From positions 1 through 53,252 of the IMG/VR virus record IMGVR_UViG_3300013132_000065: a DNA stretch of 53,252 bases, one strand, 5' to 3'. The DNA is from a virus. Both the position numbers and the translations under genes were made by a program. This document shows, piece after piece, positions 1-6,673 of this stretch. The notes beneath the pieces are model-generated. The model saw only the letters and a list, made by a program, of their open reading frames with translations. It was not told the origin of the DNA and did no database searches. Each line of letters begins with the position of its first letter. Positions within the stretch are counted from its first letter, which is position 1.

Positions 1-183
1 CAATATAATGCTGAAGTTTGTTATGGCATCCATGAAGCATATTATGATGATAATGGAAAAGTTGTTTCATGGACAATGAGACCTGTAGAAGTAACAGGTG
101 ACTCAATTCAAGAATTGCGTAAGACTTTAGAACATATGTTAAAGTGTTTGGACAAAGAAGTAATTGATGATCAAGTAGAATGA
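1..183 (+). CDS. Small conserved hypothetical protein, C-terminal part
   Basis: The reading frame is open from the first base of the window and ends at the TGA at 181-183, giving the last 60 residues (begins QYNAEVCYGIHEAYYDDNG). The pattern YGIHE-YYD-NGK-SW, followed by a leucine-rich helix (ELRKTLEHMLKCLD), resembles small uncharacterised proteins common in bacteria and phages. I do not know a function. The start lies outside the window. The stop overlaps the next start codon (ATGA), so the two genes are probably co-translated. Confidence 0.75.
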   Translation, partial: QYNAEVCYGIHEAYYDDNGKVVSWTMRPVEVTGDSIQELRKTLEHMLKCLDKEVIDDQVE

Positions 184-614
184 AAAATAAAGCATACTTA
201 AATAAAATTACACTTAAAGATATTAGGGTTATTTTCTTCCCTAAAAACTTTTATGAGAAGTATAGTTACTTAGGATCAATCCCTTATAGAGATGAAAAAA
301 CTATGCTTCATGCTTTGGTTATTGCCATGGATCATGAAGCAAAACCTAAATGGTGCCCCCGTTGGTTTTTGAGATTTTTGAATCTTTTTGGTAATGATAA
401 TTCAATTGTTAGAATTCGGAACTATACTTTACATCGTCTATATAAAACGTTGACAAAAGGTATTAGATTTTGGGATTACAAGACCAAATGGGCTGACTAT
501 GATTTGAGGATTTCTATTTCAGCACCTGAATATCTTTTTGCTTTATCTCAAGCTATTGAATTGTATACTTACAATGAAGGTGAACGGCTAGCAGAAGAAG
601 TATGTGAAGAGTAA
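180..614 (+). CDS. Hypothetical protein, 144 aa
   Basis: Starts with an ATGA overlap on the preceding gene. The protein is basic and rich in aromatic residues, with no signal peptide or membrane segment. A Cys-Pro-Arg-Trp stretch and many Tyr/Trp residues are visible, but no catalytic motif is recognised. It ends just before the endolysin gene, so it may be part of the same late transcript. Function unknown. Confidence 0.7.
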   Translation: MKNKAYLNKITLKDIRVIFFPKNFYEKYSYLGSIPYRDEKTMLHALVIAMDHEAKPKWCPRWFLRFLNLFGNDNSIVRIRNYTLHRLYKTLTKGIRFWDYKTKWADYDLRISISAPEYLFALSQAIELYTYNEGERLAEEVCEE

Positions 615-640
615 TACGGTATTAGATGGTATTTATTTAT

Positions 641-1327
641 ATGAAATTAGATATAAATAAAATCAAACAGATACCGTTGCAAGATACGCAGTTTTTTAAA
701 GAAGACACGGCAAAGACGCAGATCGTACTGCATCATACAGCCGGCAATTCTTCCGGTGTCAGTACTATTAAGGCATGGGATAGTGATGATCGTGGACGTA
801 TAGCAACATGCATTGCAATATCTGGCGCAGGCCAATCGCAAAATACATATGATGGTGAAATCTGCCAAGCATTTTCATCTAAACATTGGGCATATCATCT
901 CGGTATAAAACAAGATGTATTTAGATCTCGCGGCATTGCATATCAAAATTTAGATAAGTGCTCTATAGGTATTGAACTTTGCAATTGGGGGCCTTTAACA
1001 AAAAAAGGCAATAAGTTTTATAATTACATCAATCGCGAAGTTCCGGCTGACCAAGTATGTGTATTGAATACGCCATATAAAAAATACAAATACTATCATG
1101 CATATACAGATGCACAGATTGAATCGACCCGGCAATTGTTAGTATATTGGAATCAAGTATATAGCATTGATATAACATATAAAGAATCTGATATGTGGTC
1201 TGTCTCCAATCAAGCACTCCATGGCGTTAACGGTTTATATACCCATAACTCATACCGTACGGACAAGACAGACGTATCACCACAACCAAAACTAATTGCA
1301 ATGCTTAAAGCATTATGCAATGCATAA
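641..1327 (+). CDS. N-acetylmuramoyl-L-alanine amidase (endolysin)
   Basis: Amidase_2/PGRP-type peptidoglycan amidase that cuts the lactyl-amide bond between N-acetylmuramic acid and L-alanine, probably for host lysis. Seen in the sequence: the family zinc motif LHHTAG at about residues 30-35, a central AYHLG and IGIELCN strand pair, and the C-terminal zinc/catalytic region THNSYRTDKTDVSPQP (about 201-216), matching the family pattern H...K..D.(S/P).P. The 228 aa length suits a single-domain endolysin. The start at 641 is preferred over an in-frame ATG at 626, since MKLDIN begins the folded part. No signal peptide is seen, so export would need the adjacent holin-like protein. Confidence 0.88.
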   Translation: MKLDINKIKQIPLQDTQFFKEDTAKTQIVLHHTAGNSSGVSTIKAWDSDDRGRIATCIAISGAGQSQNTYDGEICQAFSSKHWAYHLGIKQDVFRSRGIAYQNLDKCSIGIELCNWGPLTKKGNKFYNYINREVPADQVCVLNTPYKKYKYYHAYTDAQIESTRQLLVYWNQVYSIDITYKESDMWSVSNQALHGVNGLYTHNSYRTDKTDVSPQPKLIAMLKALCNA

Positions 1328-1481
1328 AGATCCACAGAAGTTCAGTTGGCTAGATAAACTCCTAATAGTTTCATTGATACTACTAGCATTTAGTTACGTG
1401 GTAAGATTCATATTTCGAATCCCAGTATACATGTGGTTTTATATTGTATTGATTGCAATTATAATTTTCTATTCGACGTGA
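1320..1481 (+). CDS. Two-TM small protein, candidate holin
   Basis: The ATG at 1320 overlaps the last codons of the amidase gene. The 53-residue product has a basic N-terminus (MHKDPQKF), then two hydrophobic segments (about 13-30 and 34-52) separated by a short turn containing Arg and Pro. Size, two membrane spans and translational coupling to the endolysin fit a class II holin. Holins share little sequence, so this is inferred from context and topology. A spanin or other small membrane protein is an alternative. Confidence 0.6.
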   Translation: MHKDPQKFSWLDKLLIVSLILLAFSYVVRFIFRIPVYMWFYIVLIAIIIFYST

Positions 1482-1540
1482 GGTGTTAGCCTCGTCCAGC
1501 CTTCCGGCAGCCAGACTCAGCGAGCCGCTAACGCAGCCAT
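1471..1540 (+). other. GC-rich structured non-coding element
   Basis: Downstream of the holin-like gene, a locally GC-rich stretch can fold: GTTAGCCTCG at 1485-1494 pairs with CGAG (1521-1524) plus GCTAAC (1527-1532) with a two-base bulge, and the loop contains a smaller GCC-TTCC-GGC hairpin. An alternative hairpin GAGG-tgttag-CCTC (1480-1493) competes with it. There is no following T-run, so it is not a classic terminator. It may be a structured RNA, an attenuator or an RNA-processing site. Confidence 0.4.
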
Positions 1541-1626
1541 CCCTATTTAATGTTAACATAATCTATATGCTAGCCGTAACGGTGCGCATGCGCCATATAT
1601 ATGTCTATACTAAAACAAGGAACACA

Positions 1627-2781
1627 ATGAGACATTTCATGATTTTTGCCCTGCTATTCATGGCAGCGTGCCGCCCAGAACCCGTTACACCAGAACCAGA
1701 TCCACGTGGCACTAACGTGCAAGTTATAGGTGATATCACAACAAACAGTGTTTGGCAAGCGCATAACACATATGAATTAGTAGGCAGAGTTATAGTGCAA
1801 GCCGGTGCAACATTAACTATAGAACCGGGTACCATCATTAAGGGTGCGCCAGGTACAGGTGCCGCGGCATCAGCATTGATTGTAGCACAAGGTGCACGTA
1901 TACATGCAGTCGGTACCGCGGAGCTTCCTATCATATTTACTTCTACGGCAGATGATATTACACCGGAAGATGTGCAAGCCGGCGTATATGTTAGTCCGAA
2001 CTTGTCTAATACCATTACGGGCTTATGGGGAGGAGTGATAATATTAGGCAATGCACCTATATCAGCATCAACCGATATAACACAAATAGAAGGAATTCCA
2101 ACATCCGAAATAGCAGGTAGATATGGAGGTACCGATGCAATGGATTCATCCGGCATACTGCAGTATGTATCTATTAGGCATGGTGGAACAAATATTGGAT
2201 CCGGCAATGAAATTAACGGCTTAACGCTAGGAGGCGTTGGATCAGGTACTGTTATAGATAACATTGAAATTATAGCCAATCAAGATGATGGAATTGAATT
2301 GTTTGGAGGTAGCGTAACGGTTACCAATATAAGCATATGGAATGTAGGCGATGATGCCATAGATACAGATCAGGGATGGAGTGGTGAACTACGCAATTTC
2401 ATAGTGATATCACCCAATGGTCATGCGTTAGAATTGGACGGCCCAGAAGGGTTAGGCGAAGCAATGCATACCATATCGCAAGGATTAGTGATTGCCAATT
2501 GGAACGGCATGCTATCGCAAGATCTAGTAAATATGGATGACAATAGCAGAGTATCATTGCATGATATAACATTTACGCATGTAACAAGCAACAATAAGAT
2601 TAATCGAGTAACGGCTAATGCAGGAAGCATTGTATTTGAAAATATAGCAATAGATTGCACTGATTTAAATGCGCATGTAGCAAGCACATGGATACCGAAA
2701 GGTATAATGATAGGTAATGCAATGCATGTAAATGTAATGCCATGGTGGCAATGCGCAATGCTAGCATGCATACCGCAATAA
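1627..2781 (+). CDS. Beta-helix surface lipoprotein (Bacteroidota type)
   Basis: 384 aa starting at MRHFMIF, with AAGGA 5-9 bases upstream. The N-terminus is a lipoprotein signal with lipobox MAAC (Cys15), followed by a Pro/Glu-rich linker. The body contains ATLTIEPGTIIKG and many G-x-I/V-x-I rungs (for example TVIDNIEIIANQDDGIELFGG, about residues 215-235), as in the right-handed beta-helix lipoproteins common in Bacteroidota. It is likely exported and anchored in the outer membrane of infected cells, or remade as a virion surface part; its role is unknown. A surface-changing or superinfection-blocking role is conjecture. The last ~20 residues (WWQCAMLACIPQ) look atypical for the family. Confidence 0.75.
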   Translation: MRHFMIFALLFMAACRPEPVTPEPDPRGTNVQVIGDITTNSVWQAHNTYELVGRVIVQAGATLTIEPGTIIKGAPGTGAAASALIVAQGARIHAVGTAELPIIFTSTADDITPEDVQAGVYVSPNLSNTITGLWGGVIILGNAPISASTDITQIEGIPTSEIAGRYGGTDAMDSSGILQYVSIRHGGTNIGSGNEINGLTLGGVGSGTVIDNIEIIANQDDGIELFGGSVTVTNISIWNVGDDAIDTDQGWSGELRNFIVISPNGHALELDGPEGLGEAMHTISQGLVIANWNGMLSQDLVNMDDNSRVSLHDITFTHVTSNNKINRVTANAGSIVFENIAIDCTDLNAHVASTWIPKGIMIGNAMHVNVMPWWQCAMLACIPQ

Positions 2782-3031
2782 AGAGCATAGCCAGAATATA
2801 TAGCCTATTACTGTATAAGAGAACGTTATATGTGGTATAGTAGTTATGCAGTATATTTGATATAGCGGATGAGACATATCCGTGTAATGAAGGTATACAG
2901 ATAATTTTAAAAGATATTAATCTGAAACATGTAGTAGCGTATTTTAGGTAGCACATGTATACGAATATCTGGGGGGTAGCGTAAGAAATTTTTCTGGCAA
3001 AAAAAAATTTTCTATAATAAAGCCAATTAAA

Positions 3032-3063
3032 TTAGGATTTACGAAAAGTTTTATTACCTCTTG
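3032..3063 (+). promoter_or_regulatory. Promoter-like repeat unit 1
   Basis: TTAGGATTTACGAAAAG at 3032-3048 followed by TTATTACCTCTTG. The first half is nearly the same as the TTAGGATTCGAAAG blocks at 3205 and 4091. The -7-like box is imperfect (TACCTCTTG against TAnnTTTG). Confidence 0.35.
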
Positions 3064-3086
3064 ACCTTTTGAAAAGTTTATTTTGG

Positions 3087-3118
3087 CTTGTGCGTACGAG
3101 AAAATGTTATTACCTTTA
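3087..3118 (+). promoter_or_regulatory. Host-type promoter, CTTG-N20-TACCTTTA
   Basis: CTTG at 3087-3090, then exactly 20 bases, then TACCTTTA at 3111-3118. This fits the Bacteroidota primary-sigma pattern TTTG / TAnnTTTG with one mismatch in each box. It lies upstream of the AAA ATPase gene. Confidence 0.5.
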
Positions 3119-3204
3119 TGCAGGCCAATCCAGGCGTACGGGGCTTTGCGATTATGCTGCGTACATTACGAGCAAAACTTTCTGGAAACTTTTCTGCAGA
3201 AAGC

Positions 3205-3237
3205 TTAGGATTCGAAAGGAATGTTACCTTATCTTTA
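3205..3237 (+). promoter_or_regulatory. Promoter-like unit 3, TTAGGATTCGAAAG + TATCTTTA
   Basis: TTAGGATTCGAAAG (3205-3218) and TATCTTTA (3230-3237), with the same spacing as the unit at 4091-4123. It lies 37 bases before the AAA ATPase start. The repeated upstream block suggests a shared regulator or a phage-specific -33 region. Confidence 0.55.
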
Positions 3238-3274
3238 AGTATAAGAAAAGGAAATAAACCAAACCAAAACAAAA

Positions 3275-4072
3275 ATGGGACGTCCTAAAGGTAGCCGGAA
3301 TCGTAAAAGCGTAGTAGAGATGGATAACACCAAGATGTGTTTCAAGACATTCCAGCAAACCAAATCGCCGGCGAAGATGTTTGGTGATATGACCAACCTT
3401 GCTAAAATGGTTGCAACAGGTATTTCACCGTCATTGCTTGTAACGGGTATGCCTGGATTGGGTAAGACATATACTATTACCAATACGTTGCATGCAATGG
3501 GGTTGGAAGAGGGTATTGATTTTATTCATGTAAAGGGTCGTTCAACGGCCGCAGGATTGTTTATTACGCTTTTCGAGAATAGCGATAAGCTTATTATTTT
3601 TGATGATTGTGATAGCATCTTTAAAGATGCGGATGCCGTTAATTTGCTTAAAGGTGCGTTGGATAGTTACGAGCGCCGAGTAATTAGTTGGATGGCTGCA
3701 AAGCCGCTTAAGGATACCGACGGTGAACCAATGCCTAGGTCATTTGAATTCCGAGGCCGAGTTATTTTTATTAGCAACCTTCCAATTGCCAATATTGATA
3801 GTGCGATCCGAAGCCGAGCATTTGCGCAAGATATTACATTGACCGCAGATCAATTGATCCAGCGTATGACGGATCTCCTTCCAATGGTAGAGCAGCAAAT
3901 CAAAGATATGTCGATCAAGCAAGATGCATTGGAAGCACTCCGTGAAGCGCATATTAAATATGCCGGTGTAGAATTGAACTTCCGTAGCTTGATCAAAGCA
4001 ATCCGGATTCGGCAAATGGGATTTGATAACTGGAAAGAAATGGTTGCCGAACAAGTAATGGGTGTAGCGTAA
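3275..4072 (+). CDS. AAA+ ATPase with N-terminal AT-hook-like motif
   Basis: 265 aa P-loop ATPase. Walker A is GMPGLGKT (58-65), Walker B is LIIFDD (106-111), the sensor-1 Asn is in FISNLP (about 168), and SAIRSRAF (176-183) holds candidate arginine fingers. This is the order expected of an AAA+ module. The N-terminus MGRPKGSRNRKS looks like an AT-hook, so DNA binding is likely. Related small ATPases occur in large phages without a settled role; helicase loading or DNA remodelling would fit. Dense promoter repeats upstream suggest strong, probably early, expression. Confidence 0.8.
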   Translation: MGRPKGSRNRKSVVEMDNTKMCFKTFQQTKSPAKMFGDMTNLAKMVATGISPSLLVTGMPGLGKTYTITNTLHAMGLEEGIDFIHVKGRSTAAGLFITLFENSDKLIIFDDCDSIFKDADAVNLLKGALDSYERRVISWMAAKPLKDTDGEPMPRSFEFRGRVIFISNLPIANIDSAIRSRAFAQDITLTADQLIQRMTDLLPMVEQQIKDMSIKQDALEALREAHIKYAGVELNFRSLIKAIRIRQMGFDNWKEMVAEQVMGVA

Positions 4073-4090
4073 CAAATAGTTACGGTTTTA

Positions 4091-4123
4091 TTAGGATTCG
4101 AAAGAATATTATCCTTATCTTTA
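4091..4123 (+). promoter_or_regulatory. Promoter-like unit, second TTAGGATTCGAAAG + TATCTTTA
   Basis: Exact repeat of the 14-base block seen at 3205, followed at the same distance by TATCTTTA (4116-4123), 29 bases before the next start codon. A duplicated promoter driving the small gene at 4153 is the simplest reading. Confidence 0.55.
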
Positions 4124-4152
4124 TAAAAAAAGAAATAACCCAAATCAATACA

Positions 4153-4407
4153 ATGACAACCAAGAACTTCGATGTAATGGCCGACGGCCGGATCGCAGGA
4201 CCTAAAGATTATATGTCATGCCGCTTTGATACATTCATGGATCTGATCTATAATGGTCAGAGCGTGTTATATAAAGAGGCAATGCTGCGTAGTCCGGACT
4301 TTGAAACGGCAATTGCAGTATGCCTAGAGACCGATTACAATGCATGGAAGAACACCGCGCATCTAGCCAACCGCATGATGCATCCGGCGATCGGCACGGC
4401 TAGCTAA
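4153..4407 (+). CDS. Hypothetical protein, 84 aa
   Basis: Small soluble protein preceded by its own copy of the promoter repeat used by the AAA ATPase. No catalytic motif is recognised. Being next to the ATPase and sharing its promoter type suggests co-regulation, perhaps a partner, but function is unknown. It is the last gene before a 397-base non-coding region. Confidence 0.65.
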   Translation: MTTKNFDVMADGRIAGPKDYMSCRFDTFMDLIYNGQSVLYKEAMLRSPDFETAIAVCLETDYNAWKNTAHLANRMMHPAIGTAS

Positions 4408-4804
4408 AAAACAATTAGCATAGCAATAGCGCACCATATATATAGCAAGAGCATTATATATACACATAAGCATAGTATATATACGCATATCACCCAGAAC
4501 CAAGGCATACTTATACATACCCTAGGCAAGCACCCCAAAAGCGGGCTAAAACACCCAAAAACCACCCTATATAGGGGAGTATACCGGTTTACCTTAACAT
4601 ACCATGAGCTTCTGGTGCTCTGGGTGGCCTATTACCAATTTCTTTCGTGAACAACGCTTTTTGCCTATAGCCCCTGGTCTTTAAAGATCGAGGCATATGC
4701 CTCCACTACAATTATTGTAGTGCCCACTACACGTGTAGTGCCATTACTCGAATCCGGCATGCATATTTAATATTAGCAACTAACAATGACAAGCAAACAT
4801 AATC
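4408..4804. other. Non-coding region with palindromes
   Basis: 397 bases without a convincing gene. The first ~80 bases contain repeated TATATA tracts (ACCATATATATAGC, CATTATATATACAC, AGTATATATACGC). The middle holds C-rich stretches, and the last part carries three palindromes in a row (4690-4740). This could be an origin, an operator cluster or a structured leader; nothing decides between them. Confidence 0.5.
4690..4740. repeat. Array of three adjacent palindromes
   Basis: GAGGCATATGCCTC (4690-4703, perfect 14-base palindrome), CACTACAA-TTA-TTGTAGTG (4704-4722, 8-base stem) and CACTACACGTGTAGTG (4725-4740, perfect 16-base palindrome). The last two share the half-site CACTACA/TGTAGTG, as expected for tandem sites of a dimeric DNA-binding protein or stacked hairpins. 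Confidence 0.7.
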
Positions 4805-5443
4805 ATGACTATAACACGTGCATATATACAACAGCTGGTAACTGAAGAATTAAATAAATACCAATTCAATCGTATCATGGAATCCAAGCCATACTCTGGT
4901 AGCAAGATCATTGTATTTGATCTAGATGATACCCTAGTTATTACTAGAGCTCGTATTATAGTAACTGACCCTAAAACCAATAAAAGATACGCCCTTACCC
5001 CGGAGGAATATAATACATATCAAGTTCAGCCCGATCATCAATTAGACTTCTCCGAGTTTAGATCTTTGAATATATTGAAAGCTGGCAAGCTTATAGACTA
5101 TTACCTTAAGATATTGCAAGAAGCATATCGTCGGGGTATTCCTGTTAGCATTGTTACTGCACGCGATAATCGCAATTTAATCTATCAATGGTTCAAGGAG
5201 CATATTGGATATCCTATTGCGCGTACGCTCATATATGCTGTAACCGATCCCGTACATAATTTCCATGGAACTATTGCAGATCGTAAAAAGATGGCGTTCC
5301 GTGAGTTAATTGATCGAGGCTATACCGATTTTCAATTTTACGATGATGATCCGGAAAATCTACGACTCGTTAAATCAATTGAATCGGACTTTCCAAACGT
5401 ACGCATTGCTGCCCGGAGGGCTTATAAGCAATACTCTCGCTGA
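4805..5443 (+). CDS. HAD-family phosphatase with leader motif
   Basis: 212 aa. HAD motifs are in order: motif I DLDDTL (39-44, nucleophile Asp39 and acid/base Asp41), motif II VTAR (Thr118), motif III Lys near ADRKKM (161-162), motif IV YDDDPEN (about 179-185). It resembles the phosphatase half of phage polynucleotide kinases, so a 3'-phosphatase or small-molecule phosphatase is possible. It has no kinase P-loop. The first ~20 residues (ITRAYIQQLVTEELNK) match a leader motif shared with several neighbours, so the enzyme may be packaged in the virion. Substrate unknown. Confidence 0.75.
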   Translation: MTITRAYIQQLVTEELNKYQFNRIMESKPYSGSKIIVFDLDDTLVITRARIIVTDPKTNKRYALTPEEYNTYQVQPDHQLDFSEFRSLNILKAGKLIDYYLKILQEAYRRGIPVSIVTARDNRNLIYQWFKEHIGYPIARTLIYAVTDPVHNFHGTIADRKKMAFRELIDRGYTDFQFYDDDPENLRLVKSIESDFPNVRIAARRAYKQYSR

Positions 5444-5449
5444 TTATAA

Positions 5450-6202
5450 TTAACGCTGAGGCTGATATGCACCACCTAGGCCTCGCGAGGCTAATGCATC
5501 AGCTATCATGATAGCTTCACGACTTTGTGATCGTAGGGAGCGTGTACCGGGGCTAAGCCATGGCGAATCCACATGTATTTGGGTAACTGGCAAAGTTTGG
5601 TCTAGTATCCATGTTTCCTTTTCCTGATACCCGCCCGCCGCAGTTAAAAAATCCGGATTCATAAAAGCCAATGCTTTGACTTGCTTATAAGGAATAGTGA
5701 CAACAATGGCCCATCTGCCAGCTGGTAATCTACCCTGTGCAAAGTTCGCTGCTACCAACCAATCTAGCGATACTGATACAAAACCCGGGCTACGAGATTT
5801 AATGTGTTGTGATACGGGGCCTAATCGAAACCAATTGCCGGCGCTGACTTCCGTGATCTGGATCGCGGGATCTTGTATTAATTCCGCGCATTGTTCCACA
5901 GCTAAAGTCATGCCTCTATATACCCGATCGCTGTCAGCTAATCCCGGATCTAACACAGCTGGGAACTTTTGTTTTAAGGGCAATAATTGCTCGATAGCTG
6001 AGATATCAATCTGATCTTTTTCGCCATTCGTAAGGTAAGTATATAACTGCCACCAAAGCGCCTCTTCTTCCTCGGTATTCCTTTCCTTCATGCCGTCATA
6101 CACTTGCGCGATAAATCGATTATAACGGATGTGACGTTGGGGATTAGCCCATAAGAGATCGCCGTATTGGAATTCTCGTAATAATGTTTTCAATCGTATC
6201 AT
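5450..6202 (-). CDS. ADP-ribosyltransferase paralogue 1 (R-S-ExE)
   Basis: Only clear minus-strand gene in the window. Numbered from an in-frame ATG at 6208, R-S-E class ART motifs are YRG with Arg98, the SVS strand (145-147) and E196-K-E198 before TWIL. It would move ADP-ribose from NAD to a protein, with ExE typical of arginine-specific enzymes. The N-terminus MIRLKTLLREFQYGDLLWA is shared with the other paralogues and contains a possible L-x-E cleavage site. KFPAVLDP before the YRG motif is also shared. The start at 6202 is chosen because MIRL is conserved. T4 Alt is a known packaged phage ART. Target unknown. Confidence 0.85.
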   Translation of the reverse strand: MIRLKTLLREFQYGDLLWANPQRHIRYNRFIAQVYDGMKERNTEEEEALWWQLYTYLTNGEKDQIDISAIEQLLPLKQKFPAVLDPGLADSDRVYRGMTLAVEQCAELIQDPAIQITEVSAGNWFRLGPVSQHIKSRSPGFVSVSLDWLVAANFAQGRLPAGRWAIVVTIPYKQVKALAFMNPDFLTAAGGYQEKETWILDQTLPVTQIHVDSPWLSPGTRSLRSQSREAIMIADALASRGLGGAYQPQR

Positions 6203-6206
6203 ATAC

Positions 6207-6215
6207 ATAAATATA
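6207..6215 (-). promoter_or_regulatory. Candidate late promoter TATATTTAT (minus strand)
   Basis: On the minus strand TATATTTAT ends only 4 bases before the ART start at 6202. The sequence around it (TATATTTATGTATATGATACG) is almost the same as that before the ART gene at 9290. With transcription starting about 6 bases downstream, the mRNA would be essentially leaderless. Confidence 0.5.
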
Positions 6216-6324
6216 TAGCAGCCGTAGATCTAGTGTGTCTTGTGTAAGGCCGTAGGCTTCCGAAGGCCGGGCCCATGGGGGGGTGAAATGCATAGACCAC
6301 ACATTATATTTTATTAATTAAGGA

Positions 6325-6332
6325 ATATTTAT
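6325..6332 (+). promoter_or_regulatory. Candidate late promoter ATATTTAT
   Basis: ATATTTAT two bases before the ATG at 6335, in the divergent region between a minus-strand and a plus-strand gene. The intergenic part upstream (6216-6320) holds a GC-rich imperfect hairpin near 6253-6280 and a G-run, with no gene. Confidence 0.45.
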
Positions 6333-6334
6333 TA

Positions 6335-6673
6335 ATGAATATAACTAGGAATCATTCAATGATCAATCAAAAAAATGGTAAGGATAAAATGTCACGGCCA
6401 TCGCGATCAAATCGAGCCGGACTAACTGAATCAGCTTTACGTGCTATAATCTGTGAAGAGTTGCGCCGTGTGATCGCGGAAAGACGGGTATATCGGTCCG
6501 CGGAATACGAAGAAATGCATAGCGCGATTGAAACGATTCTAGATAATCTACGCTTCCTCGAACCGCCTCATATAGTGCCCGCCCGCGATGCACGCGAAGC
6601 AGTCCGCGATGTGCAAAAGGCCTTGCAAGCATTGTCTGAATTGATCGATCGGTACGGCACTGAAGATAGATGA
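6335..6673 (+). CDS. Leader-motif small helical protein
   Basis: 112 aa, highly charged and helical, no catalytic motif. Contains LRAIICEELRRVI at about 35-47, one of eight copies in this window of an (I/L)-I-x-E-E-(L/I) motif. An internal ATG at 6389 has AAGGAT just upstream; starting there would place the motif at residues 17-25, as in the other tagged proteins, so 6389 may be the true start. The stop overlaps the ART start (ATGA). It could be a packaged internal protein or a partner of the ART. Confidence 0.65.
   Translation: MNITRNHSMINQKNGKDKMSRPSRSNRAGLTESALRAIICEELRRVIAERRVYRSAEYEEMHSAIETILDNLRFLEPPHIVPARDAREAVRDVQKALQALSELIDRYGTEDR

Larger units (their letters stand above)
2782..3274. 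other. Intergenic region with promoter-like repeats
   Basis: About 490 bases without a convincing gene. The first part is AT-rich with no clear structure. Near 2984-3013 an imperfect A/T hairpin (AGAAATTTTT against AAAAATTTTCT) might act as a weak terminator. From 3032 on, three promoter-like units precede the AAA ATPase gene. Short frames here (such as 3088-3288) lack a plausible start signal and overlap these units. Confidence 0.5.

Noticed and set aside
1605-2279. Minus-strand open frame of 224 codons opposite the beta-helix lipoprotein
   Set aside because: Low-complexity product rich in Ser, Pro and Val that mirrors the repeat structure of the plus-strand gene; no start signal. The plus-strand gene has a lipobox and family patterns.
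2615-2956. Minus-strand open frame after the beta-helix gene
   Set aside because: Cys/Leu/Tyr-rich product without a start signal; overlaps the real gene end and an AT-rich non-coding part.
3088-3288. Small plus-strand frame before the AAA ATPase
   Set aside because: Covers two promoter-like repeats and overlaps the ATPase start in another frame; product has no plausible fold.
4408-4804. CRISPR array or tRNA in the palindrome region
   Set aside because: The repeats are adjacent palindromes of different sequence without equal spacers, and no cloverleaf with a T-loop could be drawn.
5697-6014. Plus-strand open frame opposite ART paralogue 1
   Set aside because: The minus strand carries all ART motifs and the shared leader; the plus-strand frame has no ribosome site or family pattern.
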